Translations under genes and position numbers: made by a program
Assembly (NCBI GenBank): GCA_002749535.1
Contig: MZZL01000395.1
Span: 142,177-181,478 of the forward strand
Length of the DNA stretch: 39,302 bases
From: Apophysomyces variabilis
Taxonomy: Eukaryota > Mucoromycota > Mucoromycetes > Mucorales > Mucoraceae
Direction: 5' to 3'
Notes under the pieces: model-generated
The model's input: the letters and a program-made list of their open reading frames with translations, nothing else
Told to the model about the DNA's origin: nothing
Databases searched by the model: none
Part shown: one piece after another, positions 32,854 through 39,302 of the stretch
Layout of the letters: every line of letters starts with the position of its first letter
Numbering within the stretch: position 1 is the stretch's first letter

Positions 32854-33758
32854 CTAATGTATCACCTTTTTCTTTGCCTTTAGTACCTATTTGTTTATTG
32901 CTTTTTCTCCACCCCCTTTATCTAATTTTGGTTTGTTTCCGCTCCTCTGACTTTGACAGGTACGTCCCTTTTCTGCAACACGTGATCTGAAACAAACTGG
33001 TGTAAATCGCCTTACCAAAAAAGAGGGCTGAGATGTCTTGCACAATTTACCTTTCTCTTTTGGTTGCTTTTTAAAAGCTCCAGGCCAAATTTAGCGACGA
33101 AGCTAACATAGTGATACAAACAAAACCCCATTCAGCATGAGCTCTATGCAACATCTATTCTGTCTGCTTACAGCTTTCTGCGGCCATTAACTTCTGTTTA
33201 TTAGTGAAAAAGGAGGCAGAGCAATTCCTGAAGATAAGTGTAGGGAACATGGCAGTCGAACACTGTTATAGGAAGAAGAAAACAAATGGTATTAATAGGA
33301 TGTTGGCTTTTGTTTGCAGGTCATTTACCTAAACAAGATTTTTATGATGCTAATGGGAACTTAAGATATATTTAACATAAGCGACAACCTTTTCTAATTT
33401 GAAGTGACAACATTTTAGAAAGAGAACATCGATTTGTTCTTTATTTAGAGTCATATTCTGCACGAATGCGTCGAACAAGGAGATCCCTGCATGAGAATGC
33501 GCTGTTTTATATTCTTCTCTGTGGTCATTGGGAATCAAGTTAGCATGATGATGCGCTCTGCGCGCATCTGTGGATTGAATGTGGTTGGTCTGACTACGAA
33601 ATTGTACGAATATGATTGGATTGCTTTTCCCATCCGTCTTTTCAAGAGCACACATAACCACATAAAGAAAAGATACATATAATTCGGGAAAAGCCAAAAG
33701 TGCCTTTTTTTCTAAAGTTCTCTTCCGAAAGAAAACAGAAAAACGCAAAAGATAAGCC
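32854..33758. other. Upstream region of the phosphatase gene
   Basis: Likely holds the phosphatase promoter, and possibly 5' exons of the minus-strand ankyrin-like gene. A minus-strand 160-codon open frame (33350-33832) overlaps the phosphatase start and is treated as fortuitous. No TATA box near 33759 was seen. Confidence 0.4.
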
Positions 33759-36299
33759 ATGCCAACCCCCTTAGACCTTACACAGGCGGATGATCTCTGT
33801 ATAACTACCTCGACACAACCTTCATCCCCCAATGTTATCGATATCCTCTCAGCAGCCTTTCAAACGCAGACTACCATTGATGAGCCTACGCAGTTGACCA
33901 TCTCCATCCCACGATCGCCGCGGTCCTCCCGGATGCTACGCTCTGCTCCACCTACAACCGCTCGATCGCCATCGCTTCGTAAATGCGCCTCCAGTCACAG
34001 TGGACTCTATCGACAGGCACAGGAAGCAGGGAAAGGGCCACGCAAGCGAGATTCCTCAGGGATCAACTTGGCCGGTTTGGTTTCAGCCGCAACCAATCTT
34101 CGACAACGCTGTATGTCCACTGATCCGGACACATCCCCGATGCTTAGTCCCTATCGTCACCGAAACAGCAGTGTACCCAACGTGCTCAACTACAGTAAGA
34201 AAACCACATCAAGCTCAGATACAATGAGCTCGCCCACTTCTCCTCCTATTCATGCTCATACGCTTCGCCCCGATGAAGATGGTTCGTCTTGTTCTTCGAC
34301 ATCCTTATCCTTACCGGCTAAGATTACAACCACATTCACAGCTAATGCACCTTCTCCTGCTTCCTGTCGTCGTAATAGTCCCTTTCATCCTTCTTCTCCA
34401 TCTTCTCCACGCAAATTGTCCACTGTCACGATTACGAATAACAATGGGACCGGTGGCCACCGATCAATGGCCAGCGGCCGTGTTGGAAAACGCACATCCG
34501 GCATAATGATGAATGTGTCACACAACCCTCATGGATCTTCCAATGGTTCCCTTGCCAATGCCATTAAATCGGCAGCTCCGATTCAACCACAAGAACTGGC
34601 GACAATGTTAGATACCACGGAAATTCCGCCCTTGGTGATCGACATGCGTAGTTTGCCAGAATACGACAAGGCATGGATTCATCCGTCTGTCAATGTGAAT
34701 TTACCCACCCTACTGGTCAAACGGTATCGCCGTGGTGCGCTCTCCAATTTCAGTTTACAAAATTTTATTACGTCAGAAGAAGGCAAAGCTTTCTATCTAA
34801 AGTGGATCAAACAGCTGGGTATGGAGCGTGTGGATGAGGCTGTTTTGGATATGAAACATCTACCTACCCAGGCACGGTTTGTGGTGTGCGACGAACAGAT
34901 GGAAGAGGACGATGACAAGACATCACACGCTTGGACGCTCATCGGTGTCTTGGATAAATGCCTGGGCAATAATCCAGGCAATTCAACGCCTCGCGTCTAT
35001 TGGCTGCGTGGAGGGTTTGAAGGATTCCGAATGTGGGATTGGCTTGGTAATTACACCCGTGGGCCAACAGTCCCACATGTTAGCAGTATAGTCCGCGCAG
35101 ACGATAATAAAGAAGAAGAGGGGGATTGCAAAACTCGCAGTCATGTTAAAGATGGATGCCTCGGTCCTGGATTAGATACGATCTTACCTCGGCGATCCGT
35201 TAGTCAGCAACTACCTGCGCCCGTGCCAACACTTTCGCGCAGTGCCACCATAGCGTCGCACCCATTGACCACGATTAGCAGTCATACGCCACGTCGTGCA
35301 AGTGTCTTTACTCTGGATACGTCTGGGCTACGTCGGAAGAAGCCGTTGATAGGTGAACGTGGCATAAGCAAATCCAAGGATAGGAGTAATATGAATATTA
35401 GTACATATAACAATGGAACTTCAACAGCACGGAGAGATGGGCTGACGGCTATCGGGGAATCAGGAGGAGGGGGAGGAGGCTACAAAGGCAAGCCACGGTC
35501 CCCCGTGGACGAGGTGGCTACGCCCAAGTCAGCCAAAAGTACGGATGACGAGAGTATCTCTAGTGATCAGTATTACACGGCTTTATCCTATGAAGCGACA
35601 CCAAGTACAGCAGATGAATATGCTTTTATTATTTCGGAAATCGTCCCTGGGTTTCTCTATTTGGGTCCTGAGGTGTCTACACCGATGCAAGCAAAGAAAT
35701 TGAAAGCCAAGTCTATTCGGAGGATACTGAACATGGCAGAAGAGTGTGATGATGATGTTCCTGGTCTTAAACAGACCTTTATTTATACCAAAGTGGCCGC
35801 ACGAGATACCGTAGAAATGAAAGATGTGGATACAACCCTTCAAAAGGCGGTCAAAGTCATTGGTAGGCTATCTCTACCCCTCATTTTCCCCTTTGTTTGA
35901 GGAAAACGGAAAGCTCATGGCAATTTGTCTTTGTGTTTGTGGCATTCTTTTTATTTCTGGACAGATGAATCAAAGAAACACCATGAACCGATTTATGTTC
36001 ACTGCAAGGCAGGGAAGTCTCGTTCGGTGGCTGTGATCTTGGCTTACCTCGTCTTGTCTGAGCACTGGACGCTAAAGCGCGCCTATCGTCATGTGATTAA
36101 AGCGCGGCCAAATGCATCTCCCAATATCGGATTCATGGCGGAATTAATGAAATTAGAGGAAAGTGTTCATGGCCGAGCCAGTAGTTTTGCCGGTCCCGAA
36201 TGGCAAAGGATTGATACCAATCATCCGCCGAGTCCAGATACGCAAACAGAGATTGGCAAACTTCAAAAAGCCTGGCGAAAAGGTTCACTAAAGAGCTAG
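33759..36299 (+). CDS. Dual-specificity phosphatase with N-terminal rhodanese domain (MAPK phosphatase type)
   Basis: Predicted 812 aa from two exons, 33759-35862 and 35965-36299; the 102-bp intron keeps the frame (phase 1) just before the active site. Residues 1-270 are Ser/Pro/Thr-rich and probably disordered with many kinase-type sites. Residues about 273-435 are a rhodanese/CH2 domain (PPLVIDMRSLPEYDKAWI, YWLRGGFEGF) with a basic patch VKRYRRG at about 319-325, where animal MKPs carry their MAPK-docking motif. A Gly-rich, Ser-rich linker follows. Residues about 626-780 are the phosphatase domain: FLYLGPE, the probable general acid Asp in AARDTVEMKD (about 683), and the P-loop VHCKAGKSRS with nucleophile Cys715 and Arg721. 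The family dephosphorylates phospho-Thr/Tyr in MAP kinases, so it is likely a cytosolic or nuclear brake on a MAPK pathway. ATG 33759 is the first in-frame ATG after the A-rich leader. Confidence 0.92.
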
Positions 36300-37097
36300 A
36301 AAACAAACCGCTTTTTTTGTTTGTTATTCGTCTTAATACACACACTCCACCCCAACCAAGCATTGATATCCTTTTATCAACAGGCAAAGACTAGAAAACG
36401 ACCTGACGTATTGCTGTTCCGGTTTATTTTCTCCTGTATTTGGGCTGGATCCTTTTCATCCATCAAAGAAAAAAAAAAGAAATGAATCTTCCTATTTCAC
36501 TTTGCACGTTTTGTTTTTGGGAAAGATCGACTACTATTTTTCTTTACTGTTACTCAGGCGACCTGAGTTTTTTTTCTGATCTTTGTCGTACAAAGTAGAG
36601 ATGATAACATGCATACCCCACGGGGATTTCCCAAGGACTTTATACTTTTCAACACTTTGGAATTTCAGAAAAAGAGTACAACCACCGAAATCACTAAAGG
36701 ACGATGAGAAGATAAACTTTATACAGGCCTTTGTCATCGAGAAATAAAAAGTTTAACTCAAACAACGAAAAAATTCTTGTACCTTAGTTCTTCTTCTTCT
36801 TCTCTCTATCCGAGGTGTTTCACACGCTCTCACAAGCAGTTGGAGATGTGGAAATAACATGGGCAAACCATTTAGGATTATACCATAAAAAGAGTGATGT
36901 TTTATCTAGGGTTACACCTTTGTTAGCAACCAGCCAAAAACGGTGGTAATGGGTTGACAAAGCAGCGAATCCGCCTTTTACGGGGAAAGGAGGTGCGGGA
37001 AAAGCAAAATTCTTTTGTGGAACAGTAGCTTTGCTATAATGAGAAAGGGTCAATGAGATAAGTTCTGTCTCGCACAAAACTTAAATCTTGCAGCCAT
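36300..37097. other. Intergenic region between phosphatase and hydrolase genes
   Basis: Phosphatase 3' flank (T-rich run at 36312, AATAAA absent) and hydrolase promoter. No gene seen. Confidence 0.45.
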
Positions 37098-37103
37098 TAT
37101 AAA
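37098..37103 (+). promoter_or_regulatory. TATA box of the hydrolase gene
   Basis: TATAAA, about 76 bp upstream of the ATG at 37179, followed by a pyrimidine-rich leader (37147-37177). Confidence 0.5.
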
Positions 37104-37178
37104 TGCCATGTGTATAAGTAAAACTAGACGACATACATACTAGTGACTTTTCTCTTTCTTTCTACTTTGTTTCTTTCC

Positions 37179-38600
37179 ATGGATAATATTCGTCAATTTC
37201 TCAGAAAAACATCACCTCCACAATTAGTCAGGCAAACCTTGCGGACCACGTTGTTGATGCCACCAGCAGCTGCTCGCGCCACCATTGCCGAAATGACAAA
37301 ACCTACAAAAAAGCAAAAGCGATGGGTCAAGAAAATCAAAAGAGAAAGCTGGAAAGGTGTCATTATTGCACCCAATTTACGAAAATACGACGAAGAAACA
37401 GCACTCATCCACCTGAAGAATGCAGACATTGTTATCTTTAAGGTTCACGGTAGGACAACAGAAAAAAAATATATATCCCTAAGACATGAAGAAAAAATGC
37501 AACTAATCTATAATCTCTCTTTGTGTGTTATTCATTGCATACAGGTGGTGGATTCCGTGTCGGCAATGCGGTAAGAAAAATAAAATAAAATAGCAATAAC
37601 CAGAAAAGAAAAAAAAAGCTTACTTGAGAAACGCATCTTTTCGTTTGCTAGGTGATGTACATGGAAACATTTATCAACTGGATAGAAGAAATCAAGACAA
37701 GGCACAATATGAATGCAGTGATTCTTTCGATTGAATATGGTATATACATGATAGCACATACAAAGAAAAAAAACCTGACTCGTATTTTTCTTTCCCTTTC
37801 ATCCAGGGCTGGCTCCCAAGCATACGTACCCTGCACCTGTGTTGGAATGTGTCGAGGCATACAAGTACGTGACAGAAACCCTCTGCATCCCTGCGTCCAA
37901 AATCGTGCTTTCGGGAGACTCTGCGGGTGGTGCGATGGTGCTGGAAACCCTGATTCGCACGTATGCACCCGGCTTGCTCTTCGATGCGGACAGCCCAAGG
38001 GAAAACACGCGAGTCGATCTGCCAGCAGGCATGCTTCTGGTCTCGCCCTTGGTCACGCCCGGCTGTTCCTCCAAGTCCTGGCAGGAATTCGAGAAGACGG
38101 ACCTGGTCAGCTTCGGCCTGCGCAAGTTGGTCTACAAGGAATTTCTGGACTGCAAGCGCGTCGATGTCGACTCGCTTCCCATTGTGCATCTGACCGAGCG
38201 GCTCCAGCGCGGGTTTGATCGGTTTGCGCCAAAACAGGCGATGATCTTTGTCGGCGAGAAGGAGGTCTTCCGTGACGATGTCTTTGCCCTGGCCGAAACC
38301 GTCCAGGCCGACGGCTATTGCCAGGTGCACATCCACAGCGAAAACTACGAACATGACTGGTACTTTATCCGGGAGATCGTCAAACAGAAAGATCGACCGA
38401 TGCTCAAGCGCCACGATCAACGCTTTGCTGACTTTGCTGCCCAGGCCGTGAAGGAGGCGACCCTCCAGAGCCGCCATGAAATCAATGAAACGCTGCTTCC
38501 AGCACCTGAACAGGTCGTGTCCAAGATCCTTCAAGACATCACACCACCACCTGCCGTGACCAACCCTCCAGCACTAGCCAGCGAAATCGTCGTTCCTTAA
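37179..38600 (+). CDS. Alpha/beta hydrolase, hormone-sensitive-lipase-like family
   Basis: Predicted 392 aa from four exons: 37179-37449, 37545-37570, 37652-37739, 37807-38600, all GT/AG and in phase. Exon 2 is only 26 bp, and its upstream junction splits the oxyanion-hole motif HGGGF (His90-Phe94). Further family motifs are SIEYGLAPKHTYPAP, the nucleophile elbow GDSAGG with Ser167, a likely acid among Asp285/Asp286 in VFRDD, and catalytic His311 in EHDW. The enzyme would hydrolyse carboxyl esters (lipid or xenobiotic); the substrate is not predictable. There is no signal peptide; the basic N-terminus (KKQKRWVKKIKRESW) could touch a membrane. The final exon is conspicuously GC-rich and uses G/C-ending codons, unlike the AT-rich exons 1-3 and neighbouring genes. 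The ATG at 37179 has a TATA box about 76 bp upstream; an in-frame non-ATG extension upstream is ignored. Confidence 0.92.
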
Positions 38601-39240
38601 AAGAACAGCTTTGTACATTTGTAACGCTACCTCTTCCATGTCCCACCCCCAACCCCCGCCCGTTTTCTCTGTTCTGGTTTTTCTGTGTCTCTTGCTACTT
38701 TCTATATAAAAACGCTATTGATTAACTGTTTGTTCTAATTGATAAAAATATATTCTCAACATTTTCATTATTGGGTGCTTATCACTTCCGGATAAACTAA
38801 CGGAGCAAAGGAAAAGATAAGACAAGAACAAACGAGGGAACCGTTGCTTTTTACTTATGCATACATACACACAATGCCACTGGTTAGTGTAAAAGAGACC
38901 ACCTGCATTTTTCCACAAGAGAAACAAGCAAGACCATTTGACAATAATTAGGGACACAGCTTTCGGAGAAAAGAAAACATTCCTTCACATTTGCTTTAAC
39001 CTTCATTGCCTTTTTTTTTCTTTCAATGGTACTACGTCGTGCAAAACCACATCAAGTAAAAAAAAAAACTTTATCTGAATTGCCCCATTCTTTTTTTTTC
39101 CATTTTGCTCGGTGATCATACCCCAATTGCATGTCATTTCTGGAACGAAGTACACTTAGGCTTTACTTTGTTCTTTTTTTTCTTCCTATTAGGCATTAAC
39201 AAATGAGAGAAAATAATTGCTTTATGGTGATAGACTGGAA
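38601..39240. other. Non-coding 3' flank
   Basis: T-rich and A-rich runs, no open frame of note. The hydrolase 3' UTR likely ends near the TATAAAAACG/AAATATATTC region (38704-38755). Confidence 0.45.
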
Positions 39241-39257
39241 ATAGAAAAGGTTTCCGC

Positions 39258-39259
<2 letters not shown>

Positions 39260-39302
<43 letters not shown>
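39260..39302. repeat. Terminal poly-A homopolymer
   Basis: An uninterrupted A run of more than 40 bases ends the window. A run this long at a contig edge usually marks where assembly stopped or was extended wrongly. Confidence 0.9.

Noticed and set aside
33350..33832. 160-codon minus-strand ORF overlapping the phosphatase start
   Set aside because: It runs antisense through the strongly supported phosphatase 5' end and has no recognisable domain; its C-terminal part looks weakly helical but could not be tied to the ankyrin-like segment downstream.
37692..38534. 280-codon minus-strand ORF
   Set aside because: It is an antisense shadow of the GC-rich hydrolase exon 4, where stop codons are rare on both strands.

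Overview
This is a fungal nuclear scaffold, most likely from an early-diverging Mucoromycota species (Mucorales-like). The evidence is AT-rich DNA, genes broken by many short introns (58-151 bp, GTAAGT-type donors, TAG/CAG acceptors), long Ser/Pro-rich regulatory proteins, Tc1/mariner debris, and a Crinkler (CRN) effector-type gene. The window opens inside a gene and closes in an A homopolymer of more than 40 bases, so it is probably a whole draft contig. No species can be named from sequence alone.

Layout. (1) 1-921: 5' part of a minus-strand Old Yellow Enzyme (YqjM-like). (2) 922-10080: mostly non-coding, with one two-exon minus-strand coiled-coil protein at 5315-6176. (3) 10081-17495: three plus-strand housekeeping genes: an IML2/TTC39-type TPR protein, a peroxisomal SCP2-type thiolase ending in the PTS1 signal AKL, and a SEL1-repeat protein. 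A decayed copy of the last two thiolase exons lies just downstream of that gene. (4) 17919-24100: a repeat island. It holds a DD34E Tc1/mariner transposase with a broken upstream leader, a 3.1-kb near-perfect inverted repeat in which each arm carries a divergently oriented PD-(D/E)XK (Rpn/PDDEXK_2-like) nuclease gene, and older transposase fossils. (5) 24658-31600: a Crinkler neighbourhood. It holds one intact four-exon CRN gene (ubiquitin-like header, P-loop NTPase, PD-(D/E)XK-like C-terminus), an F-box/LRR gene on the opposite strand, a multiply frameshifted CRN C-terminal pseudogene and an isolated CRN P-loop relic. (6) 32377-38600: a possible partial ankyrin-type gene (minus), a rhodanese plus dual-specificity phosphatase (MAPK-phosphatase type), and an HSL-type alpha/beta hydrolase with a 26-bp micro-exon and a GC-rich last exon. 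(7) 38601-39302: non-coding.

Taken together, conserved metabolic and signalling genes flank about 14 kb of accessory DNA (17.9-31.6 kb). In that stretch a nuclease-bearing palindrome, Tc1 elements and CRN genes, live and dead, sit side by side. This fits the published idea that Crinkler effectors were assembled from and moved by transposon-like nuclease/NTPase modules. The palindrome is the most unusual structure, because if transcribed through it would form a hairpin of about 1.5 kb.
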